Shown here: positions 18,829-27,093 of the stretch, piece after piece
Numbering within the stretch: the first letter of the stretch is position 1
Layout of the letters: each line of letters starts with the position of its first letter
Source: Woeseiaceae bacterium
GTDB taxonomy: Bacteria; Pseudomonadota; Gammaproteobacteria; Steroidobacterales; Woeseiaceae
Assembly (NCBI GenBank): GCA_030065915.1
Contig: JASJCQ010000009.1
Coordinates: forward strand, 1-64,000
Direction: 5' to 3'
Length of the DNA stretch: 64,000 bases
Position numbers and translations under genes: made by a program
Notes under the pieces: generated by a model
The model's database searches: none
The model's input: the letters and a program-made list of their open reading frames with translations, nothing else
What the model was told of the DNA's origin: nothing

Positions 18829-19161
18829 GCGCTCATCCTGTTGAATTGGTTAAGGAAAGGGTCAGCTCCGTCACAAGAGCTGTCATGTTCTTCCAAAGGG
18901 GGGTCGAGTTCCCTTCAGACCGTGTCGAAACAGTCCGTGCTCATGACCTTGGCCCATGCTGCGACGTAGTCGCACGAGTTGTATCGTATCGCATCGGGCG
19001 CGAGTGTTTAGTTCGATTTCCGGCCGGAACCCACGGAGTGGTTCTTCGGTGGCGCTAACGAAGACCACCCGAAGGTCATGAATGACGCATAAGTCACGCT
19101 GGAGACAGACCAGGCGGAGCCGAGGAGTGCGTTGATTTGATCAACGCGCTATAAACATCGG
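18829..19161. other. Intergenic region between divergent genes
   Basis: About 330 bases that must contain promoters for the GST gene and the nucleotidyltransferase gene. A TATAAA at 19150-19155 lies seven bases before the ATG at 19162, preceded by a small inverted repeat TTGAT-TTG-ATCAA around 19131-19144. Neither is strong enough to call. No gene seen. Confidence 0.45.
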
Positions 19162-19941
19162 ATGAAAACGAATGCCGCCAAAGCGATGCTACTGACGCGT
19201 CTCCAGCAGATTGCTGACGAGCTGGCGGCGCGTGAGGGTTCCCTGGCACTGCTCGGCCTGGGCTCCGTGGGGCGAGAGACGGACCGTCTCGACGAGTTCT
19301 CCGATCTCGATTTCTTTGTCATCGTCGAACCCGGCTACAAGGCAGGTCTCGTTGACAGTCTTGACTGGCTTGAAGCGATACGTCCGCTAGGGTTCTCGTT
19401 CCGGAATACGATAGATGGCCACAAGGCGCTTTTCGACGACGGCATCTTCTGTGAGTTCGCCGTCTTCGAGCCCGCGGAGCTGAAATCCATCCCCTTCGAG
19501 CCTGGCCGGGTTGTGTGGAGCCGCAGCGGCTTCGATGCGGAATTGCTTGCGCCTCCACCGCGAAGACTGGAATTCGGAGAGGCTGACGAAGAGTTTCTGA
19601 TTGGCGAGTTGCTCACCAATCTTTATGTAGGACTTGGGCGATATGCGCGCGGCGAGAAGCTATCCGCCTTCTTCTTCGTTCAACATCACGCGGTCGTCCG
19701 GTTGATTGCCCTGTTCGAACTCTGGGATGGCGGTACGCAGGGATCGAGAGACAGCTTCTCGAACGAGCGTCGCCTGGAGAAGAACCTGCCGCGTCATGCC
19801 GAGTTGATCGAATCCGTAACGCCGGGCTATTGGCACACACCCGAGGCGGCGGAGCGCATGCTCGAATTCCTCGCGCCTCGCACGAAGCTCAATGAACTCA
19901 TTACCGGTGAAATCAGAGACCTGATCGCGGACACCACCTAG
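19162..19941 (+). CDS. Nucleotidyltransferase-fold protein
   Basis: 259 residues. The segment LLGLGSVGRETDRLDEFSDLDFFVIVE is the polymerase-beta-type motif (GS followed by D-x-D) that binds nucleotide and metal; CEFAVF supplies a third acidic residue. A helical C-terminal half follows. This resembles the lincosamide/aminoglycoside nucleotidyltransferase group, but an antibiotic target cannot be inferred, as many chromosomal relatives are uncharacterised. Confidence 0.72.
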   Translation: MKTNAAKAMLLTRLQQIADELAAREGSLALLGLGSVGRETDRLDEFSDLDFFVIVEPGYKAGLVDSLDWLEAIRPLGFSFRNTIDGHKALFDDGIFCEFAVFEPAELKSIPFEPGRVVWSRSGFDAELLAPPPRRLEFGEADEEFLIGELLTNLYVGLGRYARGEKLSAFFFVQHHAVVRLIALFELWDGGTQGSRDSFSNERRLEKNLPRHAELIESVTPGYWHTPEAAERMLEFLAPRTKLNELITGEIRDLIADTT

Positions 19942-19978
19942 TCAATCGTCCCGCGCACACCCGTCGGAGTCACCAGAA

Positions 19979-20767
19979 TTAACCGTAAATCACAAATGTC
20001 TGGTAGCTCTTCGCCAGGAGACGGCCGTCTGGCGCCCAGATATCTGCCGTCGACGAACCGTAACCGTCTTTAAAGAAATTGACCCTTGCCAGGTAGCCCA
20101 GGAATTCCCCGCCACCGATACCGTCAAGCGGCTCGGCGAAGTGGATACCCCAGTTAATGGTCGACAATGCAGCGATCCGATCGTAATACGACACCGGAAC
20201 CGGCGGCCAAGTGTCAATCAGGCAGACCAGGTGTGACTTCGTGATGGGCTCCGGCGCGGTATCGAAACGCATCCAGCCGCCCAGTTCCGGGGCTCCATTT
20301 CCTTGGAAGGGCAGCCCTTCGGTAGTCACATGGAAATCAATAAACTGAGTATGCCCTGGGAATCCGGGGCCGCGCATCGGCATCGCGCCTTCGGCGTTCC
20401 AAGGCTTCAGTTTTGGCGGGCTGAAGGTTTCGATCTCAACCTCGCTTTCCAGCGTGGTCACGAAGTTGGCCTGCACGGTCACTCGGGCCGTGCCGTCCTG
20501 GATGATCTGTGCAGACCGCACGATCACCGTTCGGCCGGCGGACACTTCTTCCATCTCGATCTGAAAGGGTTTCTCCGGCTCCAGCGGCCTCAGGAATCCC
20601 ACCTTCAGGTAACGCAAGCGACGTTCAGGTCCCACGCCCCTCGATACGGCATCGCAGAGCAGGCCCGCGGAGAGTCCTCCGTACACCGTTCTGCCCTGAG
20701 CCCACGCGGCAGGAACGACTACTTCATCGTCTTCAGCGGCTACCGCCCTGATCTCGTCAAACAACAT
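19979..20767 (-). CDS. Acyl-CoA thioesterase (TesB-like double hotdog)
   Basis: 262 residues with two hotdog-like halves: AQGRTVYGGLSAGLLCDAVSR near the start and SYYDRIAALSTINWGIHFAEPL later, as in TesB-type acyl-CoA thioesterases. It would hydrolyse an acyl-CoA to free acid and CoA in the cytosol. It is the last of three minus-strand genes with 31-33 base gaps (enoyl-CoA hydratase, PaaI thioesterase, this gene) under the TetR-controlled promoter near 22160-22186. Chain-length preference unknown. Confidence 0.82.
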   Translation of the reverse strand: MLFDEIRAVAAEDDEVVVPAAWAQGRTVYGGLSAGLLCDAVSRGVGPERRLRYLKVGFLRPLEPEKPFQIEMEEVSAGRTVIVRSAQIIQDGTARVTVQANFVTTLESEVEIETFSPPKLKPWNAEGAMPMRGPGFPGHTQFIDFHVTTEGLPFQGNGAPELGGWMRFDTAPEPITKSHLVCLIDTWPPVPVSYYDRIAALSTINWGIHFAEPLDGIGGGEFLGYLARVNFFKDGYGSSTADIWAPDGRLLAKSYQTFVIYG

Positions 20768-20800
20768 CGTCTGTTCCCGTGGTGTCTTGAATGGTCGAGA

Positions 20801-21208
20801 TTATCGAGGATAAAGAATCAGCTGGGTACACGTGAATTTCGCCAGCAGCTTCTCTGTATCACCCGGGAAGATCGACGACTCCCAAACTTGTGTCGTTCGC
20901 CCTGAATGAATGCACTCGGAAACGCAGCGAATGGATCCTTCGGTGACCGTACCCATATGGTTCGACTTCAGCTCGATGGTCGTGAATCCGGACGCGCCTT
21001 CGGGCAGGTTGGCGAAGCACCCGTACCCTGCACCGGAGTCCGCTAGCGTTACAACGGTTCCCGCGTGGAGATAGCCGTTGAGTGCGAGGTGCTTCTTGGA
21101 TACTTTCAATCGCGCCTCTAGCCGTCCTTTCTGAACAGCTGTGACTTCGATACCGAGTAGTCCCGGGAGATGCTCGAGGTCCTTCTCGTTGAAATGTTCG
21201 GGTCTCAT
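20801..21208 (-). CDS. PaaI-type hotdog thioesterase
   Basis: 135 residues with the PaaI/YbgC-type hotdog pattern: LGIEVTAVQKGRLEARLKV, then LHAGTVVTLADSGAGYG with the catalytic acidic residue, then TTIELKSNHMG. It should cleave acyl- or aryl-CoA thioesters. CGGAGGAAG lies before the ATG. It is the middle gene of a likely fatty- or aromatic-acid catabolic operon. Confidence 0.88.
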   Translation of the reverse strand: MRPEHFNEKDLEHLPGLLGIEVTAVQKGRLEARLKVSKKHLALNGYLHAGTVVTLADSGAGYGCFANLPEGASGFTTIELKSNHMGTVTEGSIRCVSECIHSGRTTQVWESSIFPGDTEKLLAKFTCTQLILYPR

Positions 21209-21239
21209 CCGCGATCTTCCTCCGGTTCTTGATCAGATG

Positions 21240-22124
21240 TCAGAGTCCGAGCTCACTTTTCTTGCGAGGGTGCTGGTCTGCCGGTCCCTGGCTGTAGTCG
21301 TTGAACGGCGCATCGCGTTTGGTGACGGCCGCCTTGACTCCCTGGTCCTTGGCAACGTTTACGAATTCCCGGCCTTCCGGCGTATTGCGCATCATGCCAT
21401 CGAGGATGGGGCCCAGTGTCTGCGTGCTCTGCAGGCCCATGTTGTCATAGGCCTGGTTGACGATCAGCTTCATCGCCATCAACTGGGTCAGCGGTATGCT
21501 CGCGAGTTTATCGGCAAGCGCCTGCACGGTCTCGTCCAGCACCTCGAGAGGAACGGACTCGTTAATGAGCTCGATCCTCGCGGCCTCTTTGCCGCTGACC
21601 CACTCGCCCGTCAGCGCGTAGTACTTCGCCTTCGCGAGGCCAAGCCGATACACCCACATACCGGACAGATGGCAACCCCAGACGCGCGAGTAGGGCGTAC
21701 CGATGCGCGCATCGTCGGATGCGACGACGAGATCGGCACACAAGGCCATTTCCGATCCGCCGCCCATGCAGTAGCCGTGCACCTTGGCGATCGTCGGCTT
21801 CAACCCGCGCCACAGGCCCATGAACTGGGTCAGGTAGGTCTTGTACGGGTTGATGACCAGGTCCATGTCCATGCCGGGGTCGTAGTTTTCTTCCGTGATG
21901 CCCTCGAAGTGCTCCAAGCCACCTGAAAAATCGAAACCCGCACAGAACGCGTCACCGGCGCCCTCGAGGATGATGACCTTGACCTCGTCATCGGTATTCG
22001 CCCGGCGAAGCGCGTCATCGAGGTCCGACAGTAGCGACGGGCGCAGGGTGTTGTACTTCTCGGGACGGTTCAGCGTGATTGTCGCGATGGCGCCGGATTT
22101 CGAGAATAGAGCGTGTTTTGCCAT
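21240..22124 (-). CDS. Enoyl-CoA hydratase/isomerase (crotonase) family protein
   Basis: 294 residues with the crotonase core: GDAFCAGFDFSGG supplies the first oxyanion-hole segment, and VHGYCMGGGSEMALCADLVVAS the second. The usual catalytic Glu region lies in ARIGTPYSRVWG. It would hydrate or isomerise an unsaturated acyl-CoA during beta-oxidation of an unknown acid. As first gene of the three-gene operon it sits 35 bases downstream of a promoter with a built-in TetR-type operator. CGGAGAG precedes the ATG. Confidence 0.9.
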   Translation of the reverse strand: MAKHALFSKSGAIATITLNRPEKYNTLRPSLLSDLDDALRRANTDDEVKVIILEGAGDAFCAGFDFSGGLEHFEGITEENYDPGMDMDLVINPYKTYLTQFMGLWRGLKPTIAKVHGYCMGGGSEMALCADLVVASDDARIGTPYSRVWGCHLSGMWVYRLGLAKAKYYALTGEWVSGKEAARIELINESVPLEVLDETVQALADKLASIPLTQLMAMKLIVNQAYDNMGLQSTQTLGPILDGMMRNTPEGREFVNVAKDQGVKAAVTKRDAPFNDYSQGPADQHPRKKSELGL

Positions 22125-22158
22125 GGGGCTCTCCGGTCTGGGAAAATCAGGGTTCTAC

Positions 22159-22186
22159 ATCATAATTACCGATCGGTAAGTGTCAA
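22159..22186 (-). promoter_or_regulatory. Promoter of the acyl-CoA operon
   Basis: On the minus strand TTGACA (22186-22181) and TATGAT (22164-22159) are 16 bp apart, near consensus. The spacer contains the perfect palindrome at 22166-22179. Confidence 0.75.
22166..22179. promoter_or_regulatory. TetR-type operator 1
   Basis: TTACCGATCGGTAA is a perfect 14-bp palindrome inside the promoter of the enoyl-CoA hydratase operon, where bound repressor would exclude RNA polymerase. A variant of it recurs before the tetR start. The CCGATCGG type of centre resembles sites of TetR-type regulators of acyl-CoA catabolism. Confidence 0.75.
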
Positions 22187-22263
22187 TCTCTTTCATTATC
22201 TGCTATTAAAATCAATAATTATAATTAGTTATGCTAAGGCAGGAAATTTGGTCTTTTCAAGAA

Positions 22264-22277
22264 TTAACGATAGGTAA
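22264..22277. promoter_or_regulatory. TetR-type operator 2
   Basis: TTAACGATAGGTAA differs from operator 1 at two of 14 positions and ends seven bases before the tetR ATG at 22285. A good -10 (TATAAT, 22220-22225) lies upstream, so this site would act in the leader for autoregulation. Its place also argues against an upstream ATG at 22231. Confidence 0.65.
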
Positions 22278-22284
22278 GCCATTC

Positions 22285-22887
22285 ATGCAAGATACGACGC
22301 GCCAAAAGTTGCTCGCCGCGGCGAAGAAGCAGTTCGCGGAAAAGGGCTTCTACGGAGCCAGCATTGCCCAGGTGGCGGGCGAGGTCGGCCTCACGAAGCA
22401 GGCGCTGCTCTATCACTTCAAGCGTAAGGAAGACCTTTACGCGGAGGTGCTGGAGGAAATATCGCAACGCCTGCTGCGTCTCGTTCGCGCGACGGTGAGC
22501 AGCTCCGATGAACCCGAGCGCCAGTTCGAGGACATCTTCCTCGGCCTTTACGCGTTTTCACGCGAGTACCCGTTAGATACGCATATCCTGGTGCGCGAGT
22601 TGCTGGACAATAAGTCGCGTCTGGAGACGGTCAAGGAACTCTATCTTCTGCCGTTTCTGACAGAGATCGTCGCCGTCGTGCCGCGCATGAATGGTTTCGA
22701 GCAGGTTCAGCCGCCGGCCGCCTTCTGCATGGTTTACCAGATCATCGGCGGCATCGAGTATTTCGTCATCTCAACGCCGTCACTAAAACGAATGTACGGT
22801 GCGGAAACTTACGAGAGCTATCGCGACAATTTTCCAATCGAACTACGCAATCAGATTCGTCGGCTGATCGAAAGCTACCAGGCGTAA
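22285..22887 (+). CDS. TetR family transcriptional repressor
   Basis: 200 residues from ATG 22285. The N-terminal DNA-binding domain is typical (KLLAAAKKQFAEKGFYGASIAQVAGEVGLTKQALLYHFKRKEDLYAEV). The C-terminal ligand domain is generic. An in-frame ATG at 22231 would add 18 residues, but the second operator lies inside that stretch and the shorter start fits the family. It should repress itself and the divergent enoyl-CoA hydratase/thioesterase operon, probably releasing DNA when an acyl-CoA binds. Confidence 0.92.
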   Translation: MQDTTRQKLLAAAKKQFAEKGFYGASIAQVAGEVGLTKQALLYHFKRKEDLYAEVLEEISQRLLRLVRATVSSSDEPERQFEDIFLGLYAFSREYPLDTHILVRELLDNKSRLETVKELYLLPFLTEIVAVVPRMNGFEQVQPPAAFCMVYQIIGGIEYFVISTPSLKRMYGAETYESYRDNFPIELRNQIRRLIESYQA

Positions 22888-22914
22888 GTCCGCGAGCGCG
22901 AGGCTCGTCCAGAT

Positions 22915-23457
22915 CTACTGATACGTCCCGCGTATCGGGTAGTTGTTCTCCGGGTTACGAATCCACTCGAGACCGCCCACGAAGATTTCGAGGTCAGGCC
23001 GGGCGAACGGGTTGTTCGACAGGTCAACGACCTGGACCTGACCGTCTGCATTGATGACGAACAGGCCGGGCTCAGCGAAGTTGTGGTCCGTCTCCTGTTC
23101 CGACCGCGGGACAGAAATGTACAAGCCGAGGTCCTGCATCTGCTCGAGGGTCAGCCCATAGAACAAGGGAAAGTTCACATCGAGTCGCGTCAGATGATCT
23201 TCCAGTTGCTCCTTGCTGTCGCCTGACACGGCGGCGACATCAATGCCGATGTCGAGCAGTCGCTGGCGGAAGCTGGAGAGACTGTTCAGGAACTTGGTGC
23301 ACATCGGGCAATGGCGGCCGCGATAGACAACGACCATTTGCCAGTCGGCATCGCCCGTGGGTTTGCTGATGTCGACAGGCGCATCGTCCTGACTGTTAAC
23401 GGAGAGAGCCGGGAAATTGGCGCCAGCGTGGAGTTTTGCTGTCGAGGAAGATTGCAT
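22915..23457 (-). CDS. Peroxiredoxin-like (AhpC/TSA-type) protein
   Basis: 180 residues from ATG 23457. A thioredoxin-fold protein with the active-site segment VVYRGRHCPMCTKFL near residue 50, then DVAAVSGDSKEQLEDHL and a GLFVINADG strand, as in AhpC/TSA-type peroxiredoxin-like proteins. The CxxC spacing suggests thiol chemistry on peroxides or disulfides. No signal peptide is seen. It is divergent from the zrgA-like gene with a 156-bp gap that contains a Zur-box-like sequence, so it may share metal control. Confidence 0.8.
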   Translation of the reverse strand: MQSSSTAKLHAGANFPALSVNSQDDAPVDISKPTGDADWQMVVVYRGRHCPMCTKFLNSLSSFRQRLLDIGIDVAAVSGDSKEQLEDHLTRLDVNFPLFYGLTLEQMQDLGLYISVPRSEQETDHNFAEPGLFVINADGQVQVVDLSNNPFARPDLEIFVGGLEWIRNPENNYPIRGTYQ

Positions 23458-23491
23458 GATTGGAAGTTCCAGTTTGGGATGCGGGACAATC

Positions 23492-23504
23492 GTTACAATA
23501 TATC
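23492..23504. promoter_or_regulatory. Zur-box-like sequence, copy 1 side
   Basis: GTTACAATATATC agrees with 11 of 13 positions of the gammaproteobacterial Zur core GTTATAATATAAC. The flanks fit only partly. It lies between the peroxiredoxin-like gene and the zrgA-like gene, 110 bases before the latter. Weaker than the box at 34567. Confidence 0.5.
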
Positions 23505-23613
23505 TTTGTCGAGCTCGAACTGGAACTGGATTCTCGCGGAACAAGAGAACCGTCCTGCCGTCTATGTAGAATACGCTGCACCACAAGACAAACGGCCGAT
23601 ACAAGGACGCTCA

Positions 23614-24417
23614 ATGACCGTTGCTTTAGACAAGGCTCTCCCGGCGACAGTCCAGTCGCAGGACGACACACCCGGATTCGCAGCGGAGCGCGATCAAGCG
23701 GCCGGCAGCCCGCGCCTGATCGCTGCACTTGGTCTGTTGATGTTCGCCTGGCTTCCCTCATACGTGTCGGCGCAGCACGTCCATGGAGTCATCGACCTGG
23801 GCGTCGTGATTGAGGACCAGATGCTGGCGGTGTCTGTTGATGCACCCTTGTCCGACGTCGTTGGTTTTGAGCATGCGCCCGGGAATGAAGAGCAAGCATC
23901 CAGGCTGGAGAAAGCCGCGGCAATACTCGCCAACGCTGATCTGATGTTCGGCTTGACGGGGACGGCCGGCTGCAATGTTACCAGTACAGAGATTACGGCC
24001 CCGGACTACCTTGAGGCGCTGATCGCGGGAGCGGAGGATCACGACGATCATCACGGCCACGACCATGATGACCACGACAAAGACCATGACGGACACGGCC
24101 ATGAAGACCCCGATCACGACCACGACAGCCACGGTCACGATCATGACGGTCATGAACATGATGACGACCACGACAGCCACGGTCACGATCATGACGGTCA
24201 TGAACATGATGACGACCACGGTACCGAGCATGCCGAGCTCAATGCTGCTTACCAGTGGACCTGCCGTAACCCGTCGGAGCTCGATGCGCTCGCGCTTAGT
24301 TTCGTCGAGAGCTTCGTGAGCGTAGAGACGGTGCGGGTCCAGCTTCTCACGTCCGATGGGGCGCAGGTAATGAGCCTGACGGGTAAAGACACATCGCTGC
24401 CACTAGCTCGACGGTAG
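23614..24417 (+). CDS. zrgA: ZrgA-like (DUF2796) His-rich periplasmic zinc-binding protein
   Basis: 267 residues from ATG 23614; the frame is open upstream but overlaps the divergent gene. After a ~30-residue N-terminal extension comes a hydrophobic export signal (cleavage near VSA-QH, ~residue 53). HVHGVIDLGVVIEDQ and the C-terminal WTCRNPSELDAL region match DUF2796. Residues ~139-208 are almost pure His/Asp/Gly, partly built by a perfect 48-bp tandem duplication at 24121-24216. In Vibrio this family is the Zur-regulated ZrgA of a zinc import system. It is first in a tight operon with an ABC ATPase, permease and DUF3299 gene. Confidence 0.82.
   Translation: MTVALDKALPATVQSQDDTPGFAAERDQAAGSPRLIAALGLLMFAWLPSYVSAQHVHGVIDLGVVIEDQMLAVSVDAPLSDVVGFEHAPGNEEQASRLEKAAAILANADLMFGLTGTAGCNVTSTEITAPDYLEALIAGAEDHDDHHGHDHDDHDKDHDGHGHEDPDHDHDSHGHDHDGHEHDDDHDSHGHDHDGHEHDDDHGTEHAELNAAYQWTCRNPSELDALALSFVESFVSVETVRVQLLTSDGAQVMSLTGKDTSLPLARR
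24121..24216 (+). repeat. Perfect 48-bp tandem duplication in zrgA
   Basis: Bases 24121-24168 and 24169-24216 are identical. Each encodes 16 residues (HDSHGHDHDGHEHDDD), so the His-rich loop can grow or shrink in frame by slippage. Confidence 0.95.
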
Positions 24418-24422
24418 GCGCA

Positions 24423-25151
24423 GTGTCCGAACCGGGAGCGGAATACGCCCACGCAGTGTCGGTCGAGGGCCTGCGTTTTGGCTATACGGCAGGCGAAGAA
24501 ATTCTGTCGATCGATGCGCTGGTCATTGAGCCGACCCAGCGCGTTTTTCTCTATGGCCCGAGCGGTTGCGGCAAGAGCACGCTGCTTTCCATGATCGGTG
24601 GCGTGCTTGTCCCTCAGGACGGGCGTGTCTCCGTGTTGGGCCAGGATCTGTCGGCGATGAAGGGGTCCGGGCGCGACCGTGTTCGAGCCGACCACCTCGG
24701 GATCATCTTCCAGCAGTTCAACCTGGTGCCTTACCTGTCGGTCGTCGACAACGTATGCCTGCCGTGCCGATACTCCCGGCGCCGGCTGCAACGCGCGGAA
24801 TCGGACGACGGAACCGTGGAGGCATCGGCTGCACGACTGTTGTCCGAACTCGGCATTGATGACCGACTCCGTGCGAGGCGTTCGACAGAGCTCAGTGTCG
24901 GCCAGCAGCAGCGCGTGGCGGCGGCCCGGGCGCTGATCGGACGGCCTGAGCTGATCATCGCGGACGAACCCACGTCGTCGCTGGATGCCGATCGCCGACG
25001 CGATTTTGTAAGCCTGCTGCTCACCGAGTGCGACAGCGCCAACAGCACGGTCATATTCGTCAGTCACGATCAATCGCTTGCCAGTCATTTCGATGAGGCA
25101 ATTGACCTCAGGGCAATCAACCGGGCGGAGCGCGATTCCGATGCTGCATAG
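24423..25151 (+). CDS. ABC transporter ATP-binding protein (zinc module, copy 1)
   Basis: 242 residues starting at GTG 24423, five bases after zrgA. Walker A GPSGCGKST, Q-loop FQQFN, signature LSVGQQQRVAAARAL, Walker B LIIADEPTSSLDAD and the switch His (VSHD) are all intact. Sequence style is LolD/MacB, which pairs with FtsX-like permeases rather than with ZnuB-type importers. The gene overlaps the permease gene by 11 bases. It should power the metal-related transport or periplasmic hand-over of this operon. Confidence 0.9.
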   Translation: MSEPGAEYAHAVSVEGLRFGYTAGEEILSIDALVIEPTQRVFLYGPSGCGKSTLLSMIGGVLVPQDGRVSVLGQDLSAMKGSGRDRVRADHLGIIFQQFNLVPYLSVVDNVCLPCRYSRRRLQRAESDDGTVEASAARLLSELGIDDRLRARRSTELSVGQQQRVAAARALIGRPELIIADEPTSSLDADRRRDFVSLLLTECDSANSTVIFVSHDQSLASHFDEAIDLRAINRAERDSDAA

Positions 25152-26385
25152 CATTCGAAACACGTTTTCTCTGGGCTTCAAGAGCCTGTGGAACCGGCGT
25201 GGCACGGCGGCGTTGACGCTTGCCTCGATCGCGGTGAGCGCTGCGTTGCTGAGCGTCGTCGATCGTGTGAGGACCGACGCGCAGGTAAGCTTCGCCAATA
25301 CGATCTCCGGTACGGATCTGATCATCGGCGCACGCAGTGGCGACCTGAACCTGCTGCTGTACTCCGTCTTCAGGATCGGAAACCCGACCAACAACATCAG
25401 CTGGAACAGTTTCGAGACTATCGCAGAGCGCCGGGAAGTCGACTGGTTGATTCCGATCTCCCTGGGCGATGCCCACAAGGGATTCCGCGTCCTGGGCACC
25501 AACCTGGACTACTTTGAGCACTACCAATACGCGGATGGCAGGACGCTGGATCTCTCAGACGGCAGCACCTTTACGCGTGCCACCGACGCCGTCATCGGTG
25601 CCGAGGTTGCCGAGCGTCTCGGCTACGAGATCGGCCAGCCGATTGTCATATCCCACGGCCTGACGGCGACGAGTTTTGTCACGCACGACGACAACCCGTT
25701 TACCGTCGTCGGTGTGCTGGCGAGGACGGGCACGCCCGTCGACAGAACCGTGCATATCAGCCTGGCCGGCATGGACCTGATCCATGCCGGACCCGGCGAA
25801 TTCAGTCTTCCGTCCTCACTGGACAGTTATGAACCCGACGCCATCACCGCGGTGTTCGTCGGACTCAAGTCCCGGGTGGCCGTTTTCTCGGTGCAGCGAT
25901 TTCTCAACGAGTATGAGCGCGAGCCTTTGTCGGCGGTGATTCCAGGCGTCGCATTGCAGCAGCTTTGGGGGTTGATCGGTGTCGCCGAGTACGCGCTGTT
26001 GGGCGTTTCGGCGATGGTGGTTTTGGCCGGGGTGCTCGGGCTGCTCGCGACCCTGCTGGTCAGCCTGAATGAGCGTCGACGGGAAATGTCCGTGCTGCGT
26101 TCGGTCGGTGCGCGGCCGGGCCACGTGTTTTCGCTGCTGCTGTCGGAGGCCGCGTTGCTGGCGTTTCTTGGGGCACTCGCAGGATTGCTGGCTGTCCAAC
26201 TGGCCGTGATTCTCGTTCGCCCGTATGCACTGGCGGAGTTCGGGATACAGCTGAGTGTGGGCCTGCGAGTCTTTGATTTCGCGGTACTTGCTGGAATACT
26301 GTTAATCGCCGTGCTGGTCAGCATCATCCCGGCCTGGCGCGCGTATCGAAATTCACTTGCGGATGGCCTCACCGTCAAGATCTAA
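25141..26385 (+). CDS. FtsX-like ABC permease (zinc module, copy 1)
   Basis: 414 residues from ATG 25141 inside the end of the ATPase gene. One N-terminal helix (TAALTLASIAVSAALLSVV), a large periplasmic domain (~residues 40-280), then three C-terminal helices with the FtsX-type segment LLATLLVSLNERRREMSVLRSVGARPGHVF. This is the MacB/LolCE architecture. Such proteins usually transmit ATPase motion across the membrane rather than form a classical import channel. No His-rich insertion, unlike the copy-2 permease. Confidence 0.88.
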   Translation: MLHSIRNTFSLGFKSLWNRRGTAALTLASIAVSAALLSVVDRVRTDAQVSFANTISGTDLIIGARSGDLNLLLYSVFRIGNPTNNISWNSFETIAERREVDWLIPISLGDAHKGFRVLGTNLDYFEHYQYADGRTLDLSDGSTFTRATDAVIGAEVAERLGYEIGQPIVISHGLTATSFVTHDDNPFTVVGVLARTGTPVDRTVHISLAGMDLIHAGPGEFSLPSSLDSYEPDAITAVFVGLKSRVAVFSVQRFLNEYEREPLSAVIPGVALQQLWGLIGVAEYALLGVSAMVVLAGVLGLLATLLVSLNERRREMSVLRSVGARPGHVFSLLLSEAALLAFLGALAGLLAVQLAVILVRPYALAEFGIQLSVGLRVFDFAVLAGILLIAVLVSIIPAWRAYRNSLADGLTVKI

Positions 26386-26396
26386 ACGGAACATCT

Positions 26397-26936
26397 ATGG
26401 CTTTTTTGAAACACACGTTGCGTACAGGCGTCCTGTTGACGCTGATCTTCAGCAGCGACTCATTTGCCAAGGACATCGAGGAGATTACCTGGCGAGACCT
26501 GGTGCCTGAAGGCAGCGCCGTGCACATTCCGGTGCCTTCGCACGGCCCCGGTGGCGACGACCTTACCGGAAACGATGCCTGGAACGAAGGGGAGCCCGAT
26601 GCCGCGGTTCCGGCGCAGTCCCTGTCGGGAGGCGTGGTCGAGGACTACAACGACAAGCTCGTGAAGCTGCCCGGTTTCGTCGTTCCGCTCGAGTATTCGA
26701 ACAAGGGCAAGATCACGGAGTTTCTGCTGGTGCCTTATTTCGGCGCATGCATTCACTACCCGCCACCCCCGCACAACCAGATCGTTTATGTTGTGCTCGA
26801 AGAACCGGTCGCACTGAGTTCGATCTGGGACCCTGTCTGGGCGATCGGCAAGTTCACGGCGGAATCGCACGACTCCTACCTGGCGACTGCCGGCTACACG
26901 ATGGCTGACACGAAGCTGGAAGACTTCGAATACTAG
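26397..26936 (+). CDS. DUF3299 periplasmic protein (zinc module, copy 1)
   Basis: 179 residues with a signal peptide. The conserved block is KLVKLPGFVVPLEY...ITEFLLVPYFGACIHYPPPPHNQIVYV, where a Cys and a His could bind metal. It follows the permease by 11 bases. DUF3299 proteins occur with DUF2796 and this ABC pair in Zur-regulated operons. The role is probably periplasmic metal handling; the biochemical function is not established. Confidence 0.82.
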   Translation: MAFLKHTLRTGVLLTLIFSSDSFAKDIEEITWRDLVPEGSAVHIPVPSHGPGGDDLTGNDAWNEGEPDAAVPAQSLSGGVVEDYNDKLVKLPGFVVPLEYSNKGKITEFLLVPYFGACIHYPPPPHNQIVYVVLEEPVALSSIWDPVWAIGKFTAESHDSYLATAGYTMADTKLEDFEY

Positions 26937-27093
26937 GGCGGGTCGACCTGATCCGTACGTTCAGGGAAACACCGGCCGTCCGATTCGGCTAAGCTACACG
27001 TCTCGTTGACGAAGCGGGCCCGCCCAGGGGGAGCGCAGCACCGACTCGATCGTGCTGCCAGGGGCGACCGTAAACAAGAACAAAGGAACGGCC

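Noticed and set aside
23758-24231. Val/Met/Ile-rich open frame antisense to zrgA
   Set aside because: It looks like a membrane protein only because complementary His/Asp codons read as Val, Met and Ile. The same effect appears opposite 36486-36713.
24249-25502. 417-residue open frame on the minus strand
   Set aside because: Runs opposite zrgA, the ATPase and the permease, all of which have clear motifs.
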